Of a DNA stretch of 64,000 bases, positions 1 through 11,789 are shown one piece after another. The DNA is from Clavaria fumosa (Eukaryota; Basidiomycota; Agaricomycetes; Agaricales; Clavariaceae). Position 1 is the first letter of the stretch; the number at the start of each line of letters is the position of its first letter. The position numbers were made by a program, and so were the translations under genes. Below the pieces are notes generated by a model that was not told where the DNA came from, made no database searches, and saw only the letters and a program-made list of their open reading frames with translations. The stretch lies in contig OX637801.1 in assembly GCA_951802425.1 (NCBI GenBank), positions 2,914,001 to 2,978,000 on the forward strand, in the 5' to 3' direction.

Positions 1-474
1 TTGGGGAGTAGGGCGCATTTGGTGAATACGGATGCGGTGGTTAAGGTGAGTTGTCAGACTTGGACTGGGATGGGGGCTAATGTGGTTGTTGTTTTGTAGC
101 GATCGAAACTACGGAACTTGCTTATGCATGGGTTCCATTTGCTGCTACGAGTGGTTGGTGTTGCCGATATACGGGATACGCAATGCGGATTCAAGTTATT
201 CACGCGTTCGGCAGCAAGGGTGATCTTCCCAGCACAACGACTGAGTACGTGGATATTTGACGTTGAAGTGCTATTACTTGCTCGGAGTATAGGAGCGTCT
301 ATAAGTGAAGTATCTATTGGATGGGAAGAAGTAGCTGGAAGTAAGTTGAGAGTTTTTAGAGATTCGATTGGTATGGCTTTCGATTTAATTTTGATGAGAT
401 TAAATTATATTATTGGTAGATGGAAATTACCAATTAGTAGTAGTAGTAGTAGTTTAAAAAGGAAATTAAGTTAA
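1..474 (+). CDS. ALG5: Dolichyl-phosphate beta-glucosyltransferase, 3' end only
   Basis: This is the C-terminal part of an ALG5-type glycosyltransferase, the ER enzyme that moves glucose from UDP-glucose to dolichyl phosphate for N-glycan assembly. Exon 1-45 is in frame from base 1 (ends NTDAVVK). A 54-nt intron runs 46-99 (GTGAGT..TAG), and the last exon is 100-474. The residues DTQCGFKLF, then an aromatic-rich stretch around FDVEVLLLA and a basic, hydrophobic tail are typical of the family's C-terminal half. The gene is cut by the window edge, so the catalytic N-terminal half is not visible. Its stop codon lies only 86 bp before the next gene's ATG on the same strand. Family membership is from recognised motifs; I am confident about the family and less so about the exact orthologue. 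Confidence 0.85.
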
Positions 475-560
475 TAGGTTATTTACTATTGTTTGTAGTC
501 AAAATTGTCAAAATTGTCATTTCAACTCACTCTACACTCTCATTGAACACGACTACAACG

Positions 561-3061
561 ATGAACGTCGCTGCTTTATTACTCGACTCTCCCTCTGATG
601 ATCAAAGGCGTAGAAAACAACAAAAACAACAACAACAACAACAACAATCTCAATTATCCCCTCCAACAAGTCCTCCTCTCGCAAAGTCATCTTCGCCGTA
701 TCTCTCAGATTACCAACAGCAACAACAACAACAACACCACCAACACGATCTTAGGCAACGAACTATCCCCCTCTCAGCCTCTGCACCACCCACCATCTAC
801 CCCCATTCACTCCCTCTCTCCCACCAGCACTCACACGCTGACCCGACGCTCTCCCCGCCACACGCGCGCGCCTCACACAGACCCATCCCCACACCCTCCT
901 TCGCCCTCCCGCCGCCCTCAGAATACTCCCCACAGCAGTCCCAGGCGCAGCAGCAGGCGTGTGCGGGGGGCGCCGCCGCGACCGCGACCGCGACGACGAG
1001 CGCCAACACCCTCCCGCTGTACCCCACCCCCGTAGCCGTCACCATGGCGCAGCCCGGCGCCGGGTCCGCCCCCGGCGCGGGCTCCCCCTCGACGAGCGCG
1101 CCCCCCTCCGCGCGGCTCCCGCCCCTGGCCGGCAGCAGCACCAGCAGCGGCAGCACCAGCGGCACCGCGCACGCGCACGCGCACTCGCACTCGCATTCGC
1201 ACGGACACGGACACGCGCACGAGTCGCCCCCGCCGACGCGGTACCACCCGCATGCACACCCGCATGCGACGCACGCACACGCCCACCCCGCGCATGTGGC
1301 GGCGGTGGGGGGGCCGCCCCCGCACCAGCCGCACCACCACCATCCCCGGCGACATCACCACCACCACCACCACCACGCGCCGGGGCCGGCGGTGCCGCCC
1401 GCGCAGCACCCGCTGGAGGGGCCGACGCCGACGGGCCCGGGTGTGTGGGGGTCCGCACTGGGGGTGATGGGCGAGCGTGAGAGGGACAGGGACAGGGACA
1501 GGGAGAGGGATTGGGACAGGGAGAGGGACAGAGAGAGGGACAGGATGGATGCGCATGCCCCCCCGACGGGGCGGGCTCCGCTTGCGATGATGGACTGGCC
1601 CGGAGACAAGGACCGGGAACGCGAGCGCGACAGAGACAGGGACAGGGACCGCGACAGAGACAGAGATCGCGACATCAGAGATCGCGATATCAGGGACAGA
1701 CGGACAAGGGACAAGGACCGCAAACGGGCCGCGGCGAATCACCCGCCCATGGCGCCGCTCAGTGGTAGGCTTTTTTAATTTTTTTTGTTTGTGTTCTTTG
1801 GTACTGATCTGACACGCATATATGCTGTATTTTCCATAGACTACGAGAGAGAGAGGGACAGGGAGCGCGACAGAGAACGGGAACGAGAACGGGACCGCGA
1901 ACGAGGCAAAGACAGGGACCGCGAACGCGACCTCCAAGGTAGGTCCATGTCGCGCACCTCGCGCGCCCTCACCCCCGGTACGTCCCCATACATACATACA
2001 CCCCTCTCACCCACATACACACACTCACTCACCCCCCACATCCGCCAGACACACACGCCAAACAACGGCGCGGCGAGCCGCCGCCCTCCGTGTCCCTGCC
2101 CTCGCCCGTGATGGCGGTCGGTAGCCCCGTCCCGGGTCGGCGCGCTGCGGCCGTGTCCAGTAGCAAGGCAGGTGCGGCAGTGGCCGCTGGGCCGGCCCCG
2201 GGGAAGACGGGCGCTGTGCCTACGTCGCCTGCGCGCGAGCGGGAGAGGGATAGGGATAGGGACAGAGAAAGGGACAGGGACAGGGACAGAGAAAGGGAAA
2301 GAGAGCGCGACAGGGAACGGGATCGCGACAGGGACAGGGATCGTGACATCCGGGAGCGCGAGGGCGAGAGCTACAGGGAGCGTGAACGCGAGCGCGAGGA
2401 GTACCTCGCGCGCGAGCGGGACCGGGAGGACATGGACATCATACGCGCGGTCGCGTCGTCGCGCGCGCACCAGCACCAGCACCAGCAGCACCCGCCGCAC
2501 CCGCACCAGCACCAACACCCGCACCAGCACCCGCACCCGCACCCGCACCAGCATCCACACCAGCAGCATCTGCACTCACACCCGCACCCGCAGCAGCAGC
2601 AGCAGCATCCCTATGCGCACGCACACGCGCACGCGCATGCCCCACACGCCCCGCCGCACCTGCAGCACACCCAGCATGCTCAGCTCCAGCATCCGCAGCA
2701 GCCACCGCCGCAAGCGCCGCCCCCGCTGCCTCCACACGCACAGCAACACACGGGGCACCCGCCGCACCCGAGCGTGCTCTTTGCGCACCACGCGCCCGCG
2801 CCGTCCCAGCCGCCCCCCAGTGGCCCCGCGAGCCACCATCCACAACAACAGCAGCAGCAGCAACAGCAGCAACAGGTGCAGGCGGAGTTGCTCGTGCTGC
2901 AGCATAACCCGCCCTCTGCACGGCACACACCACACACGCCTCACACGCCGCACGGGCCCCCGAGCGCCGGTGCCGTGTCTGTGTCTGGGCCCGGGCCTGG
3001 GCCGTTGCCCCTACAACAGCGGGCGCCACCAGACCGTGAACGCGACCAACAACAACAGCAA

Positions 3062-3093
<32 letters not shown>

Positions 3094-3808
3094 TGACCAC
3101 CCGCAGCGGCACCACCAACGGCAGTTCCAGAACCAGTTCCACAGCCAGTTTCATGTGCACGTGCCTGTTCCGGGGCACGCGCCGGGCGTTGGGGCCGACG
3201 CTGGTGCTGCCGCTGCTGCTGCTGGTGAGAGCGGGAGGGTCGGCCTCCCGGGTGGCAGTGGCAGCGGTGGTAGCGGTGGGAACAAGGCGTACTCGACGGT
3301 GGGCAAGGCGCCCCCTGCGCCGCCGGGGTTCGTCCCCGCCCCGCTGGGCGCAGCGCAGGGCGCGATGTCGATGCAGCAGCAGCAGCATCAGCAGCAACAG
3401 TTCCAGCACCAGCACCCACATGCACACGCGCACGCGCCCCCGCCGCCGTACCCGCCCCCGCACGCGCACCAACACGCGCACCCGGCGACGGCGCCGTCGG
3501 CCGTGTCTTCCGGCGCCCCGAGCGCGGCCATATTGGCCGCAATCGCTGCTGCTAATGCTGCTGCGCCGCCGGGCGCGGACGCGCCGGAGCAGCGCGAGCG
3601 TGTGTGGCACTTTGTGCATCTGGGCAAGTACGTGTGGCCGCGGACGCCGTTCCCGTACTACGAGCCGGAGAGCGTGCGTGCGGAGTACGAGATGTGGGCG
3701 AGCCGCGAGCGGGCGCAGCAGCTGTGGCAGCAGCGGGAGGCGCAGATGCAGATGCAGATGTACCATCACCAGCATATGCAGCAGCAGCAGCAACAACAAC
3801 AACAGCAG

Positions 3809-3849
<41 letters not shown>

Positions 3850-6218
3850 ACAACAACAGCAACAACAGACGCAGACGCAGCAGCAGTTGCAGCTGCAGCA
3901 GTTTCAGCAGCAGCATGAGAAGGCACGGGAGCGTGCGAGACGCGCGAGCAAGGACTCTGGTGGCGGTCCCGCGATTGGGAGTAGTAATAGCATTAACAAC
4001 AACAACAGCGGCAGCAACAGCAATATCAACAACGGCAATACCCCCAGCGCAGCAAGCAGTCTGACGATGCTGAACTCGTCCCCCGCGACAGCGCCGCCAC
4101 CGCCACCGCCATTACTGCCGACCTTCTCGCACTCCTCGTCCTCATCCGCGGCGCTGCCGTCGCTCCCACCAATGCCGTCGATGCTGATCCCGGAGCTCAA
4201 CACGCTCGTGACGGTCTTCATCCCGTGCGCGCTGCTGCCCGTGCGGGCGCCGGCGCAGCCACGGCTCTGGGGCGGGGGCGGCGGCGGCAAGCACGCGCTG
4301 TACACGGACGACTCGGACGTGTTCCTTTGCGCGCTGCACTCGGGCCACGTGACGTGGAGTGGGACGCGGCGCGCGCGGGAGGAGGGGTCGGACCTGCGCG
4401 TGGAGCTGCGGGTGCACCCCGTGGGGTGCGTGGGCCGGTTCGTCGGGGGCGTGGGGAGCAAGTCGGTGCAGCTGGTGATGAACGAGATTGTGGCGCGGAT
4501 ATATCGGGAGAGGTTCTTTGAGAGGAGGGAGGAAGAGGGGGGGGAGAGTGGGAGTGGGGGTACGGGTGGTGGTGCTGGTGCTGGTGGTGCTGGTGGTGGG
4601 GCTGGTGGTGCGAGTGCGGGTGGAGAGGGGGGAAGGTGGGGTGGGTTTGACCCGACGACGTTGGACCAGGAGGGGGACCCCGCGGATGACGGGCGGAGTC
4701 TGGAGAGCGCGAGTTGGGGCGGGGCGCATGATGGGAACGCGCTGGAGGTCATGAATGCGCGGTTTGTGCAGGTGCGTTGTCGGTTCTTTTTCTGTTTTCT
4801 GTTGGCTGTTTTTATTTTTTCTGACTGGGTCGTGTTCTTGCTGTTAGGGCGGCACTGCAGCCACGGGGCTTGGACTCGGCCTGCGGAACCGCGCACAGAG
4901 GCTGTTCGAGTACGGCGAGCGGCGCGCGGCGCTCTTCAAGCACATCAAGCACCGGCATGGACACGGGCGTGTGTCAGCCGGTGCTGGCGCGTTCGCGGTG
5001 CACGGCCGGACGCGGAGACGCGTGTGGGGCGGTGGCGGTGGCAGTGTGCGGCGCGGCGCGTCAAAGCCCGCCGCCGCTGCGGAGCTGGACGCGCTGCTGC
5101 TCCGCGGGGGCGCTGCAGACGAGGACGATGCCGCGGAGGGCGGGGTGCGTGCGCTGTTCCTCCGGGGCGGTGTGGACGGCGAGGAGGAGGACGAGGCGGC
5201 GGCGGCGGGGGACGCGGGGGAGATGGACGCGCGGACGGTCGTGTTTGGGGTGGAGCGCGATGGGAACGTATGTGCGGGGTGAGTTTTTTTGTTTTTTGTT
5301 TTTTGTTTTTTGTTCTCTCCTCACTGCTTTGCTGACCCACCTTTTTTTACAAGGTACAAATACGACCCGGCCGTGCTGCGTGCGGCGCTGCTGCCCACGA
5401 AGCCGCCGTCCCCGACGGCGAACGGGACCGAGGGTCCACCGCGCAAGCGGCGCCGACGCGATGCTGCAGGCAACGCGGAGGCCGAGGCCGAGGCGGACAC
5501 AGCGGCGGCCGCGACGGCGTCCCCGCGGCGGGGCGTGGTGCTTGAGTGTAGCGGGGCGGAAAACTACCTCGTCACGCCTATCGCAACAGCAGGAGCAACC
5601 ACGGCCTCCACGGCCTCCACAGCAGCAGCGACAGCAGATGGCGGGCGGTTCATGGTGGAGCGCGTACCGCGGACGCGGCGCATGCCGCCGCTGTTTGAGG
5701 ACCACAGCGAGGGGCGGTGGTGTGTGGAGGAGGAGCGGTGGGTCCCGTTTGACCCTGAGCGGCGGCGGCGAGCTGCTGCTGGTGGTGCCTCTCCTGCCCC
5801 TGGTGCTCTGGCTGTCGGGCCTGCGGATGGAGGGGAGGATGCCGACGTCGCTATGCACGAGGCGCCCAAAGAAGACGACGCTGTTGGCGGGGCTGGCGGG
5901 GCCGCCGGCACGGCGCTGACGGTGTCTGACCGGGCGACGCCGCCTCCTGCGTCGCCGACGCCGACTCCAGGCGCTGCTGTTACTGCTGCTGTTCGCGCGC
6001 GCGCGCCGGACGGCGGACAGGGTAAGGGGGAGGAGAAGGAGCTGGTGTTCACGCCGGAGGGGGTGTGCACGCCGGATGGGACGTGGAAGGTTGCGGTGCG
6101 GAGGTGGAGGTGGCAGATGGGGGGGATGGACGCTCTTGCTGCTGCTGCTGCTTCACCTGCTGTTGGTGCTGTTGGTGCACCTGCTGCGCTTACTGCCGCT
6201 GCTGCTGCTGCCGCGTGA
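561..6218 (+). CDS. RXT3: RXT3-like subunit of the Rpd3L histone deacetylase complex
   Basis: Five exons: 561-1764, 1840-1977, 2049-4771, 4848-5278 and 5354-6218. They total 5361 nt and read without interruption for 1786 residues, which supports the splice model. The recognisable part is an Rxt3-type domain at about residues 1160-1272 (4190-4520). It contains [10 protein letters not shown], the acidic [15 protein letters not shown] core and [15 protein letters not shown]. In yeast Rxt3 belongs to the large Rpd3 deacetylase complex, so a nuclear co-repressor role is inferred. The first 1000 residues are almost pure low complexity: poly-His/Pro, long Arg-Asp/Arg-Glu tracts and poly-Gln. A conserved-looking segment ([20 protein letters not shown]) sits just before the main poly-Gln tract, at about residues 965-985. 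The chosen ATG at 561 begins [11 protein letters not shown]; the frame is open upstream but has no earlier ATG. The C-terminal region after 4848 is acidic and alanine-rich. Confidence 0.85.
1466..2452 (+). repeat. Arg-Asp/Arg-Glu dipeptide tracts in RXT3 exons 1-3
   Basis: Three blocks (about 1466-1725, 1842-1940 and 2237-2452) encode alternating RD/RE dipeptides. They are built from purine-rich hexanucleotides such as agggac and gagagg. Each block is separated by an intron, so the tract continues across two splice junctions. Charged RD/RE tracts of this type are common in nuclear RNA-processing and chromatin proteins; here they are probably a disordered linker. Confidence 0.8.
3769..3905 (+). 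repeat. CAG/CAA poly-glutamine tract in RXT3
   Basis: An almost uninterrupted run of mixed CAG and CAA codons encodes about 40 glutamines near residues 1024-1054. A shorter run lies at 3043-3092 and others at about 2590-2610, 2845-2876 and 3370-3400. Mixing CAG with CAA would slow slippage, so length may be fairly stable. Confidence 0.85.
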
Positions 6219-7148
6219 GTGGGATGGATGGATGATGAATTGAAGTTCTTTTTGTGAATGGGATGTAATTCTACGTCGATGGGATGTTGCAACTTCCTCC
6301 TCCTGCAATTTTTTTTTCTTTCTCTCTTTTCTTTTTGTTTTCTTGCCTTTCTTTCATCATTTTCTTTCCTTTCGTTTATGTGTCGTGTCTTTGCAAGTTC
6401 TCCGTGTTCTCGATGACCTCAAACTCGTCCAGATACGGGTTCTGTTGCGATTTTTTCGTGCTTGCTTCATTCGTCTGTACGGGGAAGGTCAGTAACCGGT
6501 GTCGGTGTCGCGCAAGTGTGCTTGTCTACCTACCCATCTCCTCGGTGATCGGTCAGCAGATGGTCAGTCCCAACGAAAAATGGATCGATTGGGAAAGTGT
6601 GGGAGCGGCTGAAATCTGCAGTGTCGCTGGTGCCAGATATCAGTCGTCTTTTTACCGTACAGCATAATTTATTCGAGTGAGAACTTGCGGGAATGAGCAA
6701 CATCGGTTGGACCCAATCTTGCCCGAAACCACTTGATATTAGTCGAGATATTGCTTTTCCTGTGCTTAATCTCAGTGTGTTGAACATAAAATGCTGGTTT
6801 CAATTTCCAACTAGCCATATCGACTGCGATCTATGATATTCTTCGTTCTAATGGCAGTCCGTTCTGACCCGTTTTGGCTCTTTTATTCCTGCCCCACCTC
6901 TCTACCAGCTCTACCCTTTACGAGTACGATTCGCGCTCATACTCACCTCTCTCACCCATTCCTAACTGCTAGCATCACATAAATGAGTCATATGAACGAG
7001 AAGAATGTGTAATTGACAAACCTTACTGCGATACAGCTGCCTTCTGCATATTTTTCTGCACAGTAATCAGCAAAATTCACAGCCCAGGAGAACATTGCAC
7101 CCATACGAGCCGCTTTTCTTCGGTTTTGAATGGCTGAGAACTTTGGTG
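6219..7148. other. Intergenic, convergent 3' ends
   Basis: The region lies between the stop of RXT3 (plus) and the stop of the next minus-strand gene. It is T-rich at 6290-6400, which may be the RXT3 3' UTR and poly(A) region. Open frames here, such as 6284-6667, have skewed composition and no recognisable motif. I see no gene or repeat. Confidence 0.5.
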
Positions 7149-9456
7149 TCAACTATGACTCAACCGACTGAGCTCAATACGGCGCACCACTAAATCGTTT
7201 GCTGAAAGCATCTTGAAGTAAGCCTCAAACTCTGCCTTGGTGCCGTCAATGTTGCGAAGCTTCCATTGACGAGCGCAGATGCTCCTGCAGTCCTGTGGTA
7301 AGCGAGGCTGTGCAGAATTGATTTGCCAAGGCTCACCGTGCCGTATTACTCACAGGCGGCTCAAAGGCCCGCTCTGTGGCCAGACGCCTTCCAGATGCTT
7401 TCCCTTTCGCCCTGGGGCCTGTAGAAGATGTTGCGGCACTAGGGGATTTGAACGCAAAAGGTGACTGTATTGTGGTATCTTGTTCAGGAATTGGGAGGGT
7501 TGCAGCAGGGTTTGTCATGGAAATGGCATCGGATAGTGATGTTAATGCTTCTGAGATAACAGGATTGGAAGGTGATGGTAACGTCGCAGCCGCTGCATCA
7601 GCTAATATGTGGATATTAGTGATGCCCGAGCCGCATATGGTTGGCGCTAGATGCAACACCTTATTCATGAGCATGTAACAGAAGGCTAAATCGTTTGAGA
7701 CTCACGGGCAGATGTGGGAAGTGTGGGGGGCATATCTTGCATACCTATGGCTTCGACATTCAGGGTAGGATCAGGGATGTTGATGTTTACCGATGCTCTG
7801 TAGCTTTGTGTATGAGTAGAAGCTCAAAATATGGAAGCCTGGACTTACAGGGGATTCAAAGGCTTGTTGTAATGTGCAAGAGCATGAGCGTAATGTGCGA
7901 GAGCATGTTAGGCATTTTCCCTGATGTGCATTCAGTTGCTTACCAAGATAATTTCTGGTGGGGTGGTTGGTGGCTGCAGGGCGGAATCGTCTTCAAAACC
8001 AGATTCGTCATACTTCGTATTCTCCTTGATGTTCACCTGTGCTTTTGCTTTAGCTCTCTTGTCAGCGGTGGTTGTTGGGTCCTGTTCACGCTTCCGCTTC
8101 AGCCCAGGAGCATCGTCGCTGAGATGCTCTAACTTGATCATCTTGTCTTTGCTGCGGCGGGTCTTGATTTCCCAATTCCGTAGCCATGATGGATAATTGA
8201 GAATCCAAATCTGGTCAGCTTTCCAATGCCGGGCACAGAGTCGAAGAATAGAGAACTCCTTTTCCATCTCTTCTCGATATCGCATCAGGTATTGAATACT
8301 GACTTGCTTATATCCTGCAGGTGGATTGCCGGTGCTAGCATATGAGTTCCAGATAAGGTGAGCATGAGAATAAATGGCTCGGCGCTCGTCTTCACTGATA
8401 GGTATCCCCTCCGTGTTCTCTAGGTAATCTGTTGAGCAAATTTTCGTTTCAGCCACCAAGCCATTGCCTTCGTCCTCAAAATCTAAGTGATTGATGCCGC
8501 CATTTTCTCTGAGAGTCCATGCCCTTTTTAGCCACCATCGCACCTTCGCAAATAGGCAGTTGACATCGCACGCTAACATGACATAGGCACTCGCACCTTG
8601 GGATAATCCGACTCAATGAGCACCGGGAGCGATGACGTCGATGTAGGGGTTCCAATACAGCCTTTTGAAGCATTAAGCAAATCCGAAGTCATCCCAAGGG
8701 GGTCAGTTGTGAGCAATCCAATCGCCTGGGGCACCGCTTGCACCAGTTGGTGATATGAGTCTCTGTCCAATCGAATTAAGCAATAAACAGTCTAACGACT
8801 GACAACTGACTCGAGGGTAGCATATTTAGCTTGAAGAATTTCATGATCCTTCGTCATGCTCGAGATACGCTGACAGAGTAGCTTGTATGCGGCATTTTGG
8901 GATATTACAAGGTGTTCATGACTTGCGACAGACAATATCTGGAGATTTGATCGGCGTGGTCACCAGGCTGAGGAACAGGCTGTAGCGGCATTAGACATTG
9001 AACGGCAATGTAATCGCAGACTTGCCGGTAGCACTGGCTCATCCACCTCAAACTGATCCAGAGCATCCTGCGGCAGCAATTGCTCCGTTGGTTCCTAGGT
9101 AAAACATGTAAGGTGACCGTTACTTCCGGAATCAAGTCCAGATCTCTTACTGTGGCATTGACACAGTGGTCATCTTGTAAGTCTCCAGTCATATCAAAAG
9201 TGCCTTCCCGTTGTCGTTTAGACCTCGGATTGTTGTCTTCGGCATGCTGCCTTCTCTGGCTAGAGTGAGAGACAGGATATACACTGGTAGGAATGTGTGT
9301 GCTGTGTGCGGCGAGATGAGCAGCTGCTTCGGTAGCAATGAATTGGTTGAAAGCAGTGGATAGCCTCGCAGAACGGTACTTTGCATGGTCGCGAAACGTT
9401 TTGTCAGAAACATCCTTACCCCCTTTGCAGAGGGAGGGACAGTTGCAGTGAGGCAT
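7149..9456 (-). CDS. Uncharacterised nine-exon protein of a multicopy basidiomycete family
   Basis: Reading on the minus strand: exons 9456-9151, 9094-9026, 8938-8800, 8760-8597, 8543-7944, 7862-7849, 7803-7706, 7646-7354 and 7292-7149. They total 1827 nt and give 608 residues ending at a TGA. The N-terminus (MPHCNCPSLCKGGKDVSDKT, then RDHAKY) has a Cys-x-Cys-x3-Cys plus His pattern that could bind zinc. The middle contains SDYPKVRWWLKRAW-like and RLCARHWKADQIW-like segments that I associate with an abundant family of uncharacterised Agaricomycete proteins. The C-terminal exon (DCRSICARQWKLRNIDG) also fits that family. One intron (9025-8939) appears to be GC..AG, one exon is only 14 nt, and the exon 3/4 junction implies a 39-nt intron and is uncertain. 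Function is unknown; a link to transposon-derived genes is possible but not shown. Confidence 0.6.
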
Positions 9457-9990
9457 ATAATAGCGAGTGTGAAATCGCGCGTGCTGTCACAGCGGCGGGG
9501 CTGTACTAGCGTATATGAATACTGCCTACTGGTGGCATTGAGCCATCTCACTTTGAAGTCTATCTTGTTTTGAAATCGGTAAAACGTGTACAGTCGGTCT
9601 CAGCCAACCTCAATCGAAAAAACATTTCCAGCCCGAAACCAGCCTACGGACTTTTCGTTGGGGGTCAGTACCGGTCAGTAATGGCTATAGTGTAAGACCC
9701 GGACAATGTGCCATTGCCCGATGGCCGATACAGAAAAAAAGCCACTGCTTTCGACGGCGGCCGCGGATCAGAAGGTCGCTTGGATTTCGAGGTATCTATA
9801 CAAGGCCATGCCAAGTTTATCCTACTAGTACAGTAGGTACGGAGGCAATCCCGTGGATGGTGCAAAGTGGCACATGGCCAGATTGGGCTCATTACAGTAA
9901 AGGTTGTCGTTGGCCCAAGTCATACCGAAACCGCCGCATGTTGTGTGTATGTGTGTGAGAGTTCGGACCCCCTCTTCAGCTAACATCCTG
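9457..9990. other. Divergent promoter region
   Basis: About 530 bp separate the start codons of two divergently transcribed genes. I see no repeat and no clear core promoter element. Confidence 0.4.
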
Positions 9991-11011
9991 ATGGCCCCAA
10001 TGCGCCTCGCTGTCCTGGTGTGCGGCAGGCCCATCCCAAGCATTGAAGAGGAATACGGCGACTATTTTGCCATGGTCAAGAAGCTGCTCCAGGCTTCCTG
10101 TCCTGCCCCGGTGCCAGGTCCAGGCGACGAGCCGCCGTTCATCCTCGACAGATTTGACGTCGTGCATGAGCCTGAATATCCCAAGGACGACGCAGGCTAC
10201 GCGGGCATCTTCATCACAGGATCTTGTGCGTTCCGCGAGTCAACGACCTCACGACGTTCCCAGACCAGACCTTCTTTCTCACTTCTGAGTCGTCAAGCTG
10301 CGTCTGCATACGATGATACACCCTGGGTGAAGCGCCTCATCGCCTATGTCGCCGAACTAGTCGCGACGAACCGCCATGTCAAGCTCTTCGGTTTGTCTAT
10401 ATGGCTATGGCTTTCGGCCACGCGTTATCATCACCACCTCCCTGAGCCGTCGTCTTTCAGGGCTGTGTTTCGGGCACCAGATCATTGCCTGCGCGCTTGG
10501 CGGCTCCTGCGTTCCCAACGACGGCAAACGGGAGACCGGGGTATACGAAATCGAGCTCACCCCGCTGGGGAAGGAGCTCCTCGGTGTCGACGTCCTGGTA
10601 CGCGACTCTCCCCCGACCCCTGGCCAGCCCCCCCCGCCCCGCGCTCACCCCCCAGATCCGTTCGTAAAGCACATCCAGCAGATGCACCGCGACCACGTCC
10701 CCGCGGTGCCCCCTGCGTTTCACCTCTTAGGCTCCTCCGCGATGACGCACGTGCAGGGCATGGCGCGCTACGCGGACCCCGCGCGCGACCCGCGCGGGCG
10801 GCCGCCCGCGGACGTGCACGTCCTTGCGCTGCAGGGCCACCCGGAGTTCGTCGGGGCGATGGTCGCGCGGCGCATTGACGACTACGAGGCGCGGGGCGCG
10901 ATGGACGGGGTGGCTGCTGGGGAGGCGCGTGTGCGGGCGCGCGGGCGGAATGATGGGTGTGGTGTTGTGGGCAGGGTTTTCTGGGCAGTTTTGGGGCTTG
11001 GGGGAGGATGA
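9991..11011 (+). CDS. Class I glutamine amidotransferase-like protein
   Basis: Four exons: 9991-10225, 10298-10390, 10461-10597 and 10670-11011, totalling 807 nt and 268 residues. The catalytic nucleophile elbow is visible as GLCFGHQ with Cys112, created by the splice into exon 3. The partner residues are in LQGHPEF with His212 and Glu214, giving the Cys-His-Glu triad of class I (GATase1) domains. The sequence around ITGSSASAYDDTPWVKRL and QMHRDHVP matches the stand-alone fungal amidotransferase-like proteins related to GMP synthase domains. It is a single-domain protein with no synthase part, so the acceptor substrate is unknown. The third intron (10598-10669) is chosen at GTACGC..AAG to keep HIQQMHRDH. 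Without splicing the frame is also open and would insert a Pro-rich segment, so that junction is less certain. Confidence 0.8.
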
Positions 11012-11789
11012 CTGGGGGATGGCTGCGCCTGCGGGTGGGACTGCGCCGTTTGCTCTCTCCCCCTGGCTCTTGGCTTGGCAGTTGCGGTTTGCGGTATTGC
11101 AGACACCGGCCCTGGGTTCCTGCATTGTGGTCACAGGCTCACGGAGGGGATCTGGGCCGATGGTTGGCAGCATCAGGATAGGGGATTCTTTGAGGGTCAG
11201 TGGGTCTACGAGTCAGGCAAAATATGATCTATGCTATAATTGCTATTGTAATGAAGATTACTAGGGTTCATTGTCATGATCAGCAACAATGGGTGTGAAG
11301 GGCAACTCTTGAAGTTTGAAGCTTGAAGCTTGAGGAGCATAGTGTGGTACTTGACTGGAAACCCTTGCGTCGGGGCTAACACATCTGAGGGCTGAACTGG
11401 CCTGGTAGGCGTTATTAACCCGCTGGCCAGTGCTGTAAGAACATGCATTAAGTTGTTTTACTGCCCATCACTACTATTATCCATATGTGGATATATCCCA
11501 CGCTCAATTGATCAAGTCTCCAAACATGTAACCGTTTTCTGCGTCGGCGATTTTTTCTTTGCGACGGAGAGGGAATTTCACGGATAAAAATATAAGTGTC
11601 TCTCTCTCTCTCCTGATACATGTTTACACGATAAGTTATTAGTAACAAACCCCATTGTGAGGGGTAGTGAAGTGTTCAGGGGATTCGTTCGCAATTGAGA
11701 AAAACTGAGTGAGAGTGTCCGTTGAAAGGCGGATATACATTTCGAGTGTCGTTAAGAAATATATCTGAATACAAAGGAGGAGTGTGATA
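11012..11789. other. Intergenic, convergent 3' ends
   Basis: A 780-bp gap between the amidotransferase (plus) and the RING gene (minus). It contains a short CT/GA run near 11600 but no gene, repeat family or RNA that I can recognise. Confidence 0.5.

Noticed and set aside
918..1997. Long open frames on the minus strand opposite RXT3 (also 2439-3542, 3011-3916 and 3904-4896)
   Set aside because: They mirror GC-rich and CAG/CAA repeats, giving poly-Leu, poly-Ala or Arg-Pro products; the plus-strand spliced model with the Rxt3 domain explains the region.
6284..6667. 127-codon frame after RXT3
   Set aside because: Phe/Ser/Cys-rich translation of T-rich 3' UTR-like sequence, without motif or partner exons.
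10598..10669. Reading the amidotransferase through the third intron
   Set aside because: The frame is open, but it would insert a Pro-rich stretch into a conserved segment and the interval has GT..AG ends with matching phase.
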